Of a stretch of 64,000 nucleotides of DNA, positions 29,401-45,560 are shown piece by piece (the stretch's first letter is position 1; every line of letters begins with the position of its first letter). The notes below the pieces were generated by a model, which saw nothing but the letters and a program-made list of their open reading frames with translations, ran no database searches and had not been told where the DNA came from. The position numbers were made by a program, and so were the translations under genes. The stretch is from Megachile rotundata (Eukaryota; Arthropoda; Insecta; Hymenoptera; Megachilidae): contig NW_027473880.1 in NCBI RefSeq assembly GCF_050947335.1, positions 62,001-126,000 of the forward strand. Reading direction: 5' to 3'.

Positions 29401-32209
29401 AACTCATATTATTAGCCATATTATGCTTATATTATCGATAGAACGACAATTACTATACTTATTACTGTTATTATTATCAATCTAACTCATATAATTAGCC
29501 ATATTATGCTTATATGATCGACAGAACGACAATTACTGTACTTATTACTCTTATTATTATCAACCTAACTCATATTATTAACCATATTATGCTAATGTGA
29601 TCGATAGAACGACAATTACTATATTTATTACACTCAATATTATCAATCTAACTCATATTATTACCCATATTATGCTGATATGATCGATAGAACGATATTC
29701 ACTATACTTACTACACTCACTATTATCAATCTAACTCATAATATTAACCATAATACGCAGATATGATCGATAGAACGACAATTACTATACTTATTACTCT
29801 TATTATTATCATTCTAACTCATATTTTTAACCATATTACGCAGATATGATCGATAGAACTACTATTACTATACTCATTACTCTTATTATTATCAATCTAA
29901 CTCATATTATTAGCCATATTATGCTTATATGATCGATAGAATGAGAATTACTATACTCACTACTCCAAGTATTATCACTCTAACTCATATTATTAGCCAT
30001 ATTATGCTTATATGATCGATAAAACGACAATTACTGCACTTATTACTCTTATTATTATCAATCTAACTCATATTATTAGCCATATTATGCTTATATGATC
30101 GATAGAACGAGAATTACTATACTCACTACTCTTAGTATTATCAATCTAACTCATATTATTAGCCATATTATGCTTAAATGATCGATAGAACGGCAATTAC
30201 TATACTTATTACTCTTATTATTATCAATCTAACTCATATTATTAGCCATATTTTGCTTATATGATCGACAGAACGACAATTACTATACTTATTACTCTTA
30301 TTATTATGAATCTAACTCATATTATTAGCCATATTATGCTTAAATGATCGATAGAACGACAATTACTATACTTATTACTCTTATTATTATCAATCTAACT
30401 CATATTATTAGCCATATTATGCGTATATGATCGATAGTATGACAATTACTATACTCACTACTCTTATTATTATCAATCTAACTCATATTATTAGCCATAT
30501 TATGCTAATATGATCGATAGAACGACAATTACTGTACATATTACTCTTATTTTTATCAATCTAACTCATATTATTAACCATATTATGCTAATATGATCGA
30601 TAGAACGACAATTACTATACTTATTACACTCACTATTATCAATCTAACTCATATTATTAACCATATTATGCAGATAAGATCGATAGCACGACATTTACTA
30701 TACCTATTACTCTTATTATTATCAACCTAACTCATATTATTAGCCATATTATGCTTAAATGATCGATAGAACGGCAATTACTATACTTATTACTCTTATT
30801 ATTATCAATCTAACTCATATTATTAGCCATATTATGCTTATATGATCGATAGAACGACAAATACTATACTTATTACTCTTATTATTATCAACCTAACTCA
30901 TATTATTAGCCATATTATGCTTATATGATCGAGAGAACGACAATTGCTATACTTATTATTCTTATTATTATCAATCTAACTCATATTATTAGCCATATTA
31001 TGCTTAAATGATCGATAGAACGACAATTACTATACTTATTACTCTTACTATTATCAACCTAACTCATATTATTAGCCATATTATGCTTAAATGATCGATA
31101 GAACGACAATTACTATACTTATTACTCTTACTATTATCAATCTAACTCATACTATTAGCCATATTATGCTTATATGATCGATAGAACGACAATTACTATA
31201 CTCACTACTCTTATTATTATCAATCTAACTCATATTATTAGCCATATTATGCTTAAATGATCGATAGAACGACAATTACTATACTTATTACTCTTATTAT
31301 TATCAATCTAACTCATATTATTAGCCATATTATGCTTAAATGATCGATAGAACGACAATTACTATACTTATTACTCTTATTATTATCAATCTAACTCATA
31401 TTATTAGCCATATTATGCTTAAATGATCGATAGAACGACAATTACTATACCTATTACTCTTATTATTATCAACCTAACACATATTATTAGCCATATTATG
31501 CTTATATGATCGATAGAACGACAATTACTATACTTATTATGCTTATTATTATCAACCTAACTCATATTATTTGCCATATTATGCTTATATGATCGATAGA
31601 ACGACAATTACTATACTCACTACTCTTATTATTATCAATCTAACTCATATTATTAGCCATATTATGCTTATATGATCGATAGAACGAGAATTACTATACT
31701 CACTACTCTTAGTATTATCAACCTAACTCATATTATTAGCCATATTATGCTTATATGATCGATAGAACGACAATTACTATACTTATTATTCTTATTATTA
31801 TCAATCTAACTCATATTATTAGCCATATTATGCTTATATGATCGATAGAACGACAATTACTATACTCACTACTCTTATTATTATCAATCTAACTCATATT
31901 ATTAGCCATATTATGCTTATATGATCGATAGAACGACAATTACTGTACTTATTACTCTTATCATTATCGATCTAACTCATATTATTAGCCATATTATGCT
32001 TATATGATCGATAGAACGACAATTACTATACTTATTACTCTTATTATTATCAATCTAACTCATATTATTAACCATATTATGCACACATGATCGATAGCAC
32101 GACATTTACTATACCTATTACTCTTATTATTATCAACCTAACACATATTATTAGCCATATTATGCTTATATGATCGATAGAACGACAATTACTATACTTG
32201 TTATTCTTA
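26483..32209 (+). repeat. 69-mer HOR (5,727 bp), unit 3, almost identical to unit 2
   Basis: Reading the two units side by side I found only three substitutions: G to A at 27,113 (in a CpG), T to C at 28,008 and T to C at 30,037. A full alignment might add a few. The unit ends about 32,209, where GTTATTCTTATTATTATC is followed by a different monomer. Confidence 0.9.
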
Positions 32210-33334
32210 TTATTATCAATCTAACTCATATTATTAACCATATTATGCAGACATGAACGATAGCACGACATTTACTATACCTATTACTCTTGTTATTATC
32301 AACCTAACACATATTATTAGCCATATTATGCTTATATGATCGATAGAACGACAATTACTATACTTATTATTCTTATTATTATCAATCTAACTCATATTAT
32401 TAGCCATATTATGCTTAAATGATCGATAGAACGACAATTACTATACTTATTACTCTTATTATTATCAATCTAACTCATATTATTAGCCATATTATGCTTA
32501 AATGATCGATAGAACGACAACTACTATACTTATTACTCTTATTATTATCAATCTAACTCATATTATTAGCCATATTATGCTTATATTATCGATAGAACGA
32601 CAATTACTATACTTATTACTGTTATTATTATCAATCTAACTCATATAATTAGCCATATTATGCTTAAATGATCGATAGAACGACAATTACTGTACTTATT
32701 ACTCTTATCATTATCGATCTAACTCATATTATTTGCCATATTATGCTTATATGATCGATAGAACGACAAATACTATACTTATTACTCTTATTATTATGAA
32801 TCTAACTCATATTATTAGCCATATTATGCTTAAATGATCGATAGAACGACAATTACTATACTTATTACTCTTACTATTATCAATCTAACTCATATTATTA
32901 GCCACATTATGTTTATATGATCGATAGAACGACAATTACTATACTTATTATTCTTATTATTATCAATCTAACTCATATTATTAGCCATATTATGCAAATT
33001 TGATCGATAGAACGACAATCACAATACTTATTACTCTTATTATTATCAACCTAACTCATATTATTAGCCATATTATGCTTAAATGATCGATAGAACAACA
33101 ATTACTATACTTATTACTCTTATTATTATCAACCTAACTCATATTATTAGCCATATTATGCTTATATGATCGATAGAACGACAATTACTATACTTATTAT
33201 TCTTATTATTATCAATCTAACTCATATTATTAGCCATATTATGCAAATTTGATCGATAGAACTACAATTACTATACTCACTACTCTTATTATTATCAATC
33301 TAACTCATATTATTAGCCATATTATGCTTAAATG
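32210..33334 (+). repeat. Linker of ordinary 83-bp monomers between the 69-mer and 58-mer blocks
   Basis: This stretch belongs to neither of the two HOR series around it. From about 32,800 it is already colinear with 6,240 onwards. An unusual AGACATGAACGATAG monomer sits near 32,250. No non-satellite sequence is visible. Confidence 0.7.
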
Positions 33335-36300
33335 ATCGATAGAACGACAAATACTATACTTATTACTCTTATTATTATGAATCTAACTCATATTATTAGC
33401 CATAATATGCTTAAATGATCGATAGAACGACAATTACTATACTTATTACTCTTATTATTATGAATCTAACTCATATTATTAACCATATTATGCAGATATG
33501 ATCGATAGAACTACAATTACTATACTCACTACTCTTATTATTATCAATCTAACTCATATTATTAGCCATATTATGCTTAAATGATCGATAGAACGACAAT
33601 TACTATACTTATTAGTCTTATTATTATCTATCTAACTCATATTACTAGCCATATTATGCGTATATGATTGATAGTATGACAATTACTATACTCACTACTC
33701 TTATTATTATCAATCTAACTCATATTATTAACCATATTATGCTAATATGATCGATAGAACGACAATTACTATACTTATTACACTCACTATTATCAATCTA
33801 ACTCATATTATTAACCATATTATGCAGATAAGATCGATAGCACGACATTTACTATACCTATTACTCTTATTATTATCAACCTAACTCATATTATTAGCCA
33901 TATTATGCTTATATGATCGATAGAACGACAATTACTATACTTATTATTCTTATTATTATCAATCTAACTCATATTATTAGACATATTATGCAAATTTGAT
34001 CGATAGCACGACAATCACAATACTTATTACTCTTACTATTATCAACCTAACTCATATTATTAGCCATGTTATGCTTATATTATCGATAGAACGACAATTA
34101 CGATACTTATTACTCTTATCATTATCGATCTAATTCATATTATTAGCCATATTATGCTTATATGATCGATAGAACGACAAATACTATACTTATTACTCTT
34201 ATTATTATCAATCTAACTCATATTATTAACCATATTATGCTAATGTGATCGATAGAACGACAATTACTATATTTATTACACTCAATATTATCAATCTAAC
34301 TCATATTATTACCCATATCATGCTGATATGATCGATAGAACGACATTCACTATACTTATTACACTCACTATTATCAATCTAACTCATATTATTAACCATA
34401 TTACGCAGATATGATCGATAGAACTACTATTACTATACTCATTACACTTATTATTATCAATCTAACTCATATTATTAGCCATATTATGCTTATATGATCG
34501 ATAGAATGAGAATTACTATACTCACTACTCCTAGTATTATCACTCTAACTCATATTGTTAGCCATATTATGCTTATATGATCGATAGAACGACAATTACT
34601 GTACTTAATACTCTTATTATTATCAATCTAACTCATATTATTAGCCATATTATGCGTATATGATCGATAGTATGACAATTACTATACTCACTACTCTTAT
34701 TATTATCAATCTAACTCATATTATTAGCCATATTACGCTTATATGATCGATAGACCGACAATTACTGTACATATTACTCTTATTTTTATCAATCTAACTC
34801 ATATTATTAACCATATTATGCTAATATGATCGATAGAACGACAATTACTATACTTATTACACTCACTATTATCAATCTAACTCATATTATTAACCATATT
34901 ATGCAGATAAGATCGATAGCACGACATTTACTATACCTATTACTCTTATTATTATCAACCTAACTCATATTATTAGCCATATTATGCTTATATGATCGAT
35001 AGAACGACAATTACTATACTTATTATTCTTATTATTATCAATCTAACTCATATTATTAGCCATATTATGCTTACATTATCGATAGAACGACCATTACTAT
35101 ACTTATTACTGTTATTATTATCAATCTAACTCATATAATTAGCCATATTATGCTTATATGATCGACAGAACGACAATTACTGTACTTATTACTCTTATCA
35201 TTATCGATCTAATTCATATTATTAGCCATATTATGCTTATATGATCGATAGAATGAGAATTACTATACTCACTACTCCTAGTATTATCACTCTAACTCAT
35301 ATTATTAGCCATATTATGCTTATATGATCGATAGAACGACAATTACTGTACTTATCACTCTTATTATTATCAATCTAACTCATATTATTAGCCATATTAT
35401 GCTTATATGATCGATAGAACGAGAATTACTATACTCACTACTCTTAGTATTATCAATCTAACTCATATTATTAGCCATATTATGCTTAAATGATCGATAG
35501 AACGACAATTACTATACTTATCACTCTTATTATTATCAATCTAACTCATATTATTAGCCATATTATGCTTATATGATCGATAGAACGACAAATACTATAC
35601 TTATTACTCTTATTATTATCAACCTAACTCATATTATTAGCCATATTATGCTTATATGATCGAGAGAACGACAATTGCTATACTTATTATTCTTATTATT
35701 ATGAATCTAACTCATATTATTAACCATATTATGCAGATATGATCGATAGAACTACAATTACTATACTCACTACTCTTATTATTATCAATCTAACTCATAT
35801 TATTAGCCATATTATGCTTAAATGATCGATAGAACGACAATTACTATACTTATTACTCTTATTATTATCAATCTTACTCATATTACTAGCCATATTATGC
35901 GTATATGATCGATAGTATGACAATTACTATACTCACTACTCTTATTATTATCAATCTAACTCATATTATTAACCATATTATGCTAATATGATCGATAGAA
36001 CGACAATTACTATACTTATTACACTCACTATTATCAATCTAACTCATATTATTAACCATATTATGCTGATATGATCGATAGAACGATATTCACTATACTT
36101 ATTACACTCACTATTATCAATCTAACTCATATTATTAACCATATTACGCAGATATGATCGATAGAACTACTATTACTATACTCATTACTCTTATTATTAT
36201 CAATCTAACTCATATTATTAGCCATATTATGCTTATATGATCGATAGAATGAGAATTACTATACTCACTACTCCTAGTATTATCACTCTAACTCATATTA

Positions 36301-38148
36301 TTAGCCATATTATGCTTATATGATCGATAGAACGACAATTACTGTACTTATTACTCTTATTATTATCAATCTAACTCATATTATTAGCCATATTATGCTT
36401 ATATGATCGATAGAACGAGAATTACTATACTCACTACTCTTATTATTATCAATCTAACTCATATTATTAGCCATATTATGCTTATATGATCGATAGAACG
36501 AGAATTACTATACTTATTACTCTTACTATTATCAACCTAACTCATATTATTAGCCATATTATGCTTAAATGATCGATAGAACGACAATTACTATACGTAT
36601 TACTCTTATTATTATCAATCTAACTCATATTATTAGCCATATTATGCTTACATGATCGACAGAACGACAATTACTATACTTATTACACTCACTGTTATCA
36701 ACCTAACTCATATTATTAACCATATTATGCAAATTTGATCGATAGAACGACAGTCACTATACTTATTACTCTTATTATTATCAACCTAACTCATATTATT
36801 AGCCATATTATGCTTAAATGATCGATAGAACGACAATTACTATACTTATTACTCTTATTATTATGAATCTAACTCATATTATTGACCATATTATGCAGAT
36901 ATGATCGATAGAACTACAATTACTATACTCATTACTCTTATTATTATCAATCTATCTCATATTATTAGCCATATTATGCTTAAATGATCGATAGAACGAC
37001 AATTACTATACTTATTACTCTTATTATTATCAGTCTAACTCATATTATTAGCCATATTATGCTTAAATGATCGATAGAACGACAACTACTATACTTATTA
37101 CTCTTATTATTATCAATCTAACTCATACTATTAACCATATTATGCTTATATGATCGATAGAACGACAATTACTATACTCACTACTCTTATTATTATCAAT
37201 ATAACTCATATTATTAGCTATATTATGCTTATATTATTGATAGAACTACAATTACTATACTTATTACTGTTATTATTATCAATCTAACTCATATTATTAG
37301 CCATATTATGCTTAAATGATCGATAGAACGACAATTACTATACTTATTACTCTTATTATTATCAATCTAACTCATATTATTAGCCATATTATGCTTAAAT
37401 GATCGATAGAACGACAATTACTATACCTATTACTCTTATTATTATCAACCTAACACATATTATTAGCCATATTATGCTTATATGATCGATAGAACGACAA
37501 TTACTATACTTATTATGCTTATTATTATCAACCTAACTCATATTATTAGCCATATTATGCTTATATGATCGATAGAACGACAATTACTATACTCACTACT
37601 CTTATTATTATCAATCTAACTTATATTATTAGCCATATTATGCTTATATGATCGATAGAACGACAATTACGATACATATTACTCTTACTATTATGAACCT
37701 AACTCATATTATTAGCCATATTATGCTTAAATGATCGATAGAACGACAATTACTATACTTATTACTCTTATTATTATCAATCTAACTCATATTATTAGCC
37801 ATATTATGCTTAAATGATCGATAGAACGACAACTACTATACTTATTACTCTTATTATTATCAATCTAACTCATACTTTCAGCCATATTATGCTTATATGA
37901 TCGATAGAACGACAATTACTATACTCACTACTCTTATTATTATCAATCTAACTCATATTATTAGCCATATTATGCTTATATTATCGATAGAACGACAATT
38001 ACTATACTTATTACTGTTATTATTATCAATCTAACTCATATAATTAGCCATATTATGCTTAAATGATCGATAGAACGACAATTACTGTACTTATTACTCT
38101 TATCATTATCGATCTAACTCATATTATTTGCCATATTATGCTTATATG
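33335..38148 (+). repeat. 58-mer HOR (4,814 bp), unit 1
   Basis: GCAAATTT at 33,990 recurs at 38,804, and TAGACCGACA at 34,751 recurs at 39,565, both 58 monomers apart. Monomer order is kept across the unit. Differences from unit 2 include GATTGATAG against GATCGATAG near 33,668 and GATATTCAC against GACATTCAC near 36,088. Confidence 0.85.
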
Positions 38149-38431
38149 ATCGATAGAACGACAAATACTATACTTATTACTCTTATTATTATGAATCTAA
38201 CTCATATTATTAGCCATATTATGCTTAAATGATCGATAGAACGACAATTACTATACTTATTACTCTTATTATTATGAATCTAACTCATATTATTAACCAT
38301 ATTATGCAGATATGATCGATAGAACTACAATTACTATACTCACTACTCTTATTATTATCAATCTAACTCATATTATTAGCCATATTATGCTTAAATGATC
38401 GATAGAACGACAATTACTATACTTATTACTC

Positions 38432-38680
38432 TTATTATTATCAATCTAACTCATATTACTAGCCATATTATGCGTATATGATCGATAGTATGACAATTAC
38501 TATACTCACTACTCTTATTATTATCAATCTAACTCATATTATTGACCATATTATGCTAATATGATCGATAGAACGACAATTACTATACTTATTACACTCA
38601 CTATTATCAATCTAACTCATATTATTAACCATATTATGCAGATAAGATCGATAGCACGACATTTACTATACCTATTACTC
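38432..38680 (+). repeat. Three-monomer cassette Q-S-R (GCGTATATG, GCTAATATG, GCAGATAAG variants)
   Basis: Q carries GCGTATATG with TAGTATGAC. S carries GCTAATATG with TTACACTCACTATT. R carries GCAGATAAG with TAGCACGACATTT and TACCTATT. Their diagnostic sites lie 83 bp apart (38,472, 38,555 and 38,638). The R variant occurs about 30 times in the window, always preceded by S and often by Q. It is the commonest composite cassette in the array. Confidence 0.85.
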
Positions 38681-41616
38681 TTATTATTATCAACCTAACT
38701 CATATTATTAGCCATATTATGCTTATATGATCGATAGAACGACAATTACTATACTTATTATTCTTATTATTATCAATCTAACTCATATTATTAGACATAT
38801 TATGCAAATTTGATCGATAGCACGACAATCACAATACTTATTACTCTTACTATTATCAACCTAACTCATATTATTAGCCATGTTATGCTTATATTATCGA
38901 TAGAACGACAATTACGATACTTATTACTCTTATCATTAATGATCTAATTCATATTATTAGCCATATTATGCTTATATGATCGATAGAACGACAAATACTA
39001 TACTTATTACTCTTATTATTATCAATCTAACTCATATTATTAACCATATTATGCTAATGTGATCGATAGAACGACAATTACTATATTTATTACACTCAAT
39101 ATTATCAATCTAACTCATATTATTACCCATATCATGCTGATATGATCGATAGAACGACATTCACTATACTTATTACACTCACTATTATCAATCTAACTCA
39201 TATTATTAACCATATTACGCAGATATGATCGATAGAACTACTATTACTATACTCATTACACTTATTATTATCAATCTAACTCATATTATTAGCCATATTA
39301 TGCTTATATGATCGATAGAATGAGAATTACTATACTCACTACTCCTAGTATTATCACTCTAACTCATATTGTTAGCCATATTATGCTTATATGATCGATA
39401 GAACGACAATTACTGTACTTAATACTCTTATTATTATCAATCTAACTCATATTATTAGCCATATTATGCGTATATGATCGATAGTATGACAATTACTATA
39501 CTCACTACTCTTATTATTATCAATCTAACTCATATTATTAGCCATATTACGCTTATATGATCGATAGACCGACAATTACTGTACATATTACTCTTATTTT
39601 TATCAATCTAACTCATATTATTAACCATATTATGCTAATATGATCGATAGAACGACAATTACTATACTTATTACACTCACTATTATCAATCTAACTCATA
39701 TTATTAACCATATTATGCAGATAAGATCGATAGCACGACATTTACTATACCTATTACTCTTATTATTATCAACCTAACTCATATTATTAGCCATATTATG
39801 CTTATATGATCGATAGAACGACAATTACTATACTTATTATTCTTATTATTATCAATCTAACTCATATTATTAGCCATATTATGCTTACATTATCGATAGA
39901 ACGACCATTACTATACTTATTACTGTTATTATTATCAATCTAACTCATATAATTAGCCATATTATGCTTATATGATCGACAGAACGACAATTACTGTACT
40001 TATTACTCTTATCATTATCGATCTAATTCATATTATTAGCCATATTATGCTTATATGATCGATAGAATGAGAATTACTATACTCACTACTCCTAGTATTA
40101 TCACTCTAACTCATATTATTAGCCATATTATGCTTATATGATCGATAGAACGACAATTACTGTACTTATCACTCTTATTATTATCAATCTAACTCATATT
40201 ATTAGCCATATTATGCTTATATGATCGATAGAACGAGAATTACTATACTCACTACTCTTAGTATTATCAATCTAACTCATATTATTAGCCATATTATGCT
40301 TAAATGATCGATAGAACGACAATTACTATACTTATCACTCTTATTATTATCAATCTAACTCATATTATTAGCCATATTATGCTTATATGATCGATAGAAC
40401 GACAAATACTATACTTATTACTCTTATTATTATCAACCTAACTCATATTATTAGCCATATTATGCTTATATGATCGAGAGAACGACAATTGCTATACTTA
40501 TTATTCTTATTATTATGAATCTAACTCATATTATTAACCATATTATGCAGATATGATCGATAGAACTACAATTACTATACTCACTACTCTTATTATTATC
40601 AATCTAACTCATATTATTAGCCATATTATGCTTAAATCATCGATAGAACGACAATTACTATACTTATTACTCTTATTATTATCAATCTTACTCATATTAC
40701 TAGCCATATTATGCGTATATGATCGATAGTATGACAATTACTATACTCACTACTCTTATTATTATCAATCTAACTCATATTATTAACCATATTATGCTAA
40801 TATGATCGATAGAACGACAATTACTATACTTATTACACTCACTATTATCAATCTAACTCATATTATTAACCATATTATGCTGATATGATCGATAGAACGA
40901 CATTCACTATACTTATTACACTCACTATTATCAATCTAACTCATATTATTAACCATATTACGCAGATATGATCGATAGAACTACTATTACTATACTCATT
41001 ACTCTTATTATTATCAATCTAACTCATATTATTAGCCATATTATGCTTATATGATCGATAGAATGAGAATTACTATACTCACTACTCCTAGTATTATCAC
41101 TCTAACTCATATTATTAGCCATATTATGCTTATATGATCGATAGAACGACAATTACTGTACTTATTACTCTTATTATTATCGATCTAACTCATATTATTA
41201 GCCATATTATGCTTATATGATCGATAGAACGAGAATTACTATACTCACTACTCTTATTATTATCAATCTAACTCATATTATTAGCCATATTATGCTTATA
41301 TGATCGATAGAACGAGAATTACTATACTTATTACTCTTACTATTATCAACCTAACTCATATTATTAGCCATATTATGCTTAAATGATCGATAGAACGACA
41401 ATTACTATACGTATTACTCTTATTATTATCAATCTAACTCATATTATTAGCCATATTATGCTTACATGATCGACAGAACGACAATTACTATACTTATTAC
41501 ACTCACTGTTATCAACCTAACTCATATTATTAACCATATTATGCAAATTTGATCGATAGAACGACAATTACTATACTCACTACTCTTATTATTATCAATA
41601 TAACTCATATTATTAG

Positions 41617-41618
41617 CC
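41617..41618 (+). other. Single-base insertion in the satellite (AGCCTATATT for AGCTATATT)
   Basis: Homologous monomers at 10,157, 11,237, 37,216, 59,711 and 60,458 read AGCTATATT. This copy has one extra C, making the monomer 84 bp. It is the first of two places where the 83-bp register shifts. Confidence 0.9.
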
Positions 41619-42055
41619 TATATTATGCTTATATTATTGATAGAACTACAATTACTATACTTATTACTGTTATTATTATCAATCTAACTCATATTATTAG
41701 CCATATTATGCTTAAATGATCGATAGAACGACAATTACTATACTTATTACTCTTATTATTATCAATCTAACTCATATTATTAGCCATATTATGCTTAAAT
41801 GATCGATAGAACGACAATTACTATACCTATTACTCTTATTATTATCAACCTAACACATATTATTAGCCATATTATGCTTATATGATCGATAGAACGACAA
41901 TTACTATACTTATTATGCTTATTATTATCAACCTAACTCATATTATTAGCCATATTATGCTTATATGATCGATAGAACGACAATTACTATACTCACTACT
42001 TTTATTATTATCAATCTAACTCATATTATTAGCCATATTATGCTTATATGATCGA

Positions 42056-42057
42056 TT
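42056..42057 (+). other. Single-base insertion in the satellite (GATCGATTAGA for GATCGATAGA)
   Basis: An extra T in the otherwise near-invariant GATCGATAG box makes a second 84-bp monomer. After it the register stays at 31 mod 83 to the end of the window. Confidence 0.9.
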
Positions 42058-42549
42058 AGAACGACAATTACGATACATATTACTCTTACTATTATGAACC
42101 TAACTCATATTATTAGCCATATTATGCTTAAATGATCGATAGAACGACAATTACTATACTTATTACTCTTATTATTATCAATCTAACTCATATTATTAGC
42201 CATATTATGCTTAAATGATCGATAGAACGACAACTACTATACTTATTACTCTTATTATTATCAATCTAACTCATACTTTCAGCCATATTATGCTTATATG
42301 ATCGATAGAACGACAATTACTATACTCACTACTCTTATTATTATCAATCTAACTCATATTATTAGCCATATTATGCTTATATTATCGATAGAACGACAAT
42401 TACTATACTTATTACTGTTATTATTATCAATCTAACTCATATAATTAGCCATATTATGCTTAAATGATCGATAGAACGACAATTACTGTACTTATTACTC
42501 TTATCATTATCGATCTAACTCATATTATTTGCCATATTATGCTTATATG

Positions 42550-45500
42550 ATCGATAGAACGACAAATACTATACTTATTACTCTTATTATTATGAATCTA
42601 ACTCATATTATTAGCCATATTATGCTTAAATGATCGATAGAACGACAATTACTATACTTATTACTCTTATTATTATGAATCTAACTCATATTATTAACCA
42701 TATTATGCAGATATGATCGATAGAACTACAATTACTATACTCACTACTCTTATTATTATCAATCTAACTCATATTATTAGCCATATTATGCTTAAATGAT
42801 CGATAGAACGACAATTACTATACTTATTACTCTTATTATTATCAATCTAACTCATATTACTAGCCATATTATGCGTATATGATCGATAGTATGACAATTA
42901 CTATACTCACTACTCTTATTATTATCAATCTAACTCATATTATTGACCATATTATGCTAATATGATCGATAGAACGACAATTACTATACTTATTACACTC
43001 ACTATTATCAATCTAACTCATATTATTAACCATATTATGCAGATAAGATCGATAGCACGACATTTACTATACCTATTACTCTTATTATTATCAACCTAAC
43101 TCATATTATTAGCCATATTATGCTTATATGATCGATAGAACGACAAATACTATACTTATTATTCTTATTATTATCAATCTAACTCATATTATTAGACATA
43201 TTATGCAAATTTGATCGATAGCACGACAATCACAATACTTATTACTCTTACTATTATCAACCTAACTCATATTATTAGCCATGTTATGCTTATATTATCG
43301 ATAGAACGACAATTACGATACTTATTACTCTTATCATTAATGATCTAATTCATATTATTAGCCATATTATGCTTATATGATCGATAGAACGACAAATACT
43401 ATACTTATTACTCTTATTATTATCAATCTAACTCATATTATTAACCATATTATGCTAATGTGATCGATAGAACGACAAATACTATACTTATTACTCTTAT
43501 TATTATGAATCTAACTCATATTATTAGCCATATTATGCTTATATGATCGATAGAATGAGAATTACTATACTCACTACTCCTAGTATTATCACTCTAACTC
43601 ATATTGTTAGCCATATTATGCTTATATGATCGATAGAACGACAATTACTGTACTTAATACTCTTATTATTATCAATCTAACTCATATTATTAGCCATATT
43701 ATGCGTATATGATCGATAGTATGACAATTACTATACTCACTACTCTTATTATTATCAATCTAACTCATATTATTAGCCATATTACGCTTATATGATCGAT
43801 AGACCGACAATTACTGTACATATTACTCTTATTTTTATCAATCTAACTCATATTATTAACCATATTATGCTAATATGATCGATAGAACGACAATTACTAT
43901 ACTTATTACACTCACTATTATCAATCTAACTCATATTATTAACCATATTATGCAGATAAGATCGATAGCACGACATTTACTATACCTATTACTCTTATTA
44001 TTATCAACCTAACTCATATTATTAGCCATATTATGCTTATATGATCGATAGAACGACAATTACTATACTTATTATTCTTATTATTATCAATCTAACTCAT
44101 ATTATTAGCCATATTATGCTTACATTATCGATAGAACGACCATTACTATACTTATTACTGTTATTATTATCAATCTAACTCATATAATTAGCCATATTAT
44201 GCTTATATGATCGACAGAACGACAATTACTGTACTTATTACTCTTATCATTATCGATCTAATTCATATTATTAGCCATATTATGCTTATATGATCGATAG
44301 AATGAGAATTACTATACTCACTACTCCTAGTATTATCACTCTAACTCATATTATTAGCCATATTATGCTTATATGATCGATAGAACGACAATTACTGTAC
44401 TTATCACTCTTATTATTATCAATCTAACTCATATTATTAGCCATATTATGCTTATATGATCGATAGAACGAGAATTACTATACTCACTACTCTTAGTATT
44501 ATCAATCTAACTCATATTATTAGCCATATTATGCTTAAATGATCGATAGAACGACAATTACTATACTTATCACTCTTATTATTATCAATCTAACTCATAT
44601 TATTAGCCATATTATGCTTATATGATCGATAGAACGACAAATACTATACTTATTACTCTTATTATTATCAACCTAACTCATATTATTAGCCATATTATGC
44701 TTATATGATCGAGAGAACGACAATTGCTATACTTATTATTCTTATTATTATGAATCTAACTCATATTATTAACCATATTATGCAGATATGATCGATAGAA
44801 CTACAATTACTATACTCACTACTCTTATTATTATCAATCTAACTCATATTATTAGCCATATTATGCTTAAATGATCGATAGAACGACAATTACTATACTT
44901 ATTACTCTTATTATTATCAATCTTACTCATATTACTAGCCATATTATGCGTATATGATCGATAGTATGACAATTACTATACTCACTACTCTTATTATTAT
45001 CAATATAACTCATATTATTAACCATATTATGCTAATATGATCGATAGAACGACAATTACTATACTTATTACACTCACTATTATCAATCTAACTCATATTA
45101 TTAACCATATTATGCTGATATGATCGATAGAACGACATTCGCTATACTTATTACACTCACTATTACCAATCTAACTCATATTATTAACCATATTACGCAG
45201 ATATGATCGATAGAACTACTATTACTATACTCATTACTCTTATTATTATCAATCTAACTCATATTATTAGCCATATTATGCTTATATGATCGATAGAATG
45301 AGAATTACTATACTCACTACTCCTAGTATTATCACTCTAACTCATATTATTAGCCATATTATGCTTATATGATCGATAGAACGACAATTACTGTACTTAT
45401 TACTCTTATTATTATCAATCTAACTCATATTATTAGCCATATTATGCTTATATGATCGATAGAACGACAATTACTATACTCACTACTCTTATTATTATCA

Positions 45501-45560
45501 ATCTAACTCATATTATTAGCCATATTATGCTTATATGATCGATAGAACGAGAATTACTAT
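42550..45560 (+). repeat. 58-mer HOR, unit 3, partial, 2 monomers deleted
   Basis: It follows unit 2 at offset 4,401 until GCTAATGTG at 43,456, then at 4,235 (GATAGAATGAG at 43,549). That is an exact 2-monomer loss which removes the V and W members of the U-V-W trio. The last part doubles as the start of the 35-mer HOR, and colinearity with unit 2 ends about 45,560. Confidence 0.82.

Larger units (their letters stand above)
38149..42549 (+). repeat. 58-mer HOR, unit 2, shortened to 53 monomers plus 2 bp
   Basis: From unit 1 the offset is 4,814 up to the GCAAATTT monomer at 41,543. It then drops to 4,399 at AATATAACTC (37,198 to 41,597), an exact loss of 5 monomers. Two 1-bp insertions bring it to 4,401. 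The junction fuses GCAAATTTGATCGATAG to the right part of a monomer that ends in CTCACTACTC. Confidence 0.85.

Noticed and set aside
32210..33334. Possible non-satellite junction between HOR blocks
   Set aside because: The 83-bp register continues without a break, and all bases align to monomers.
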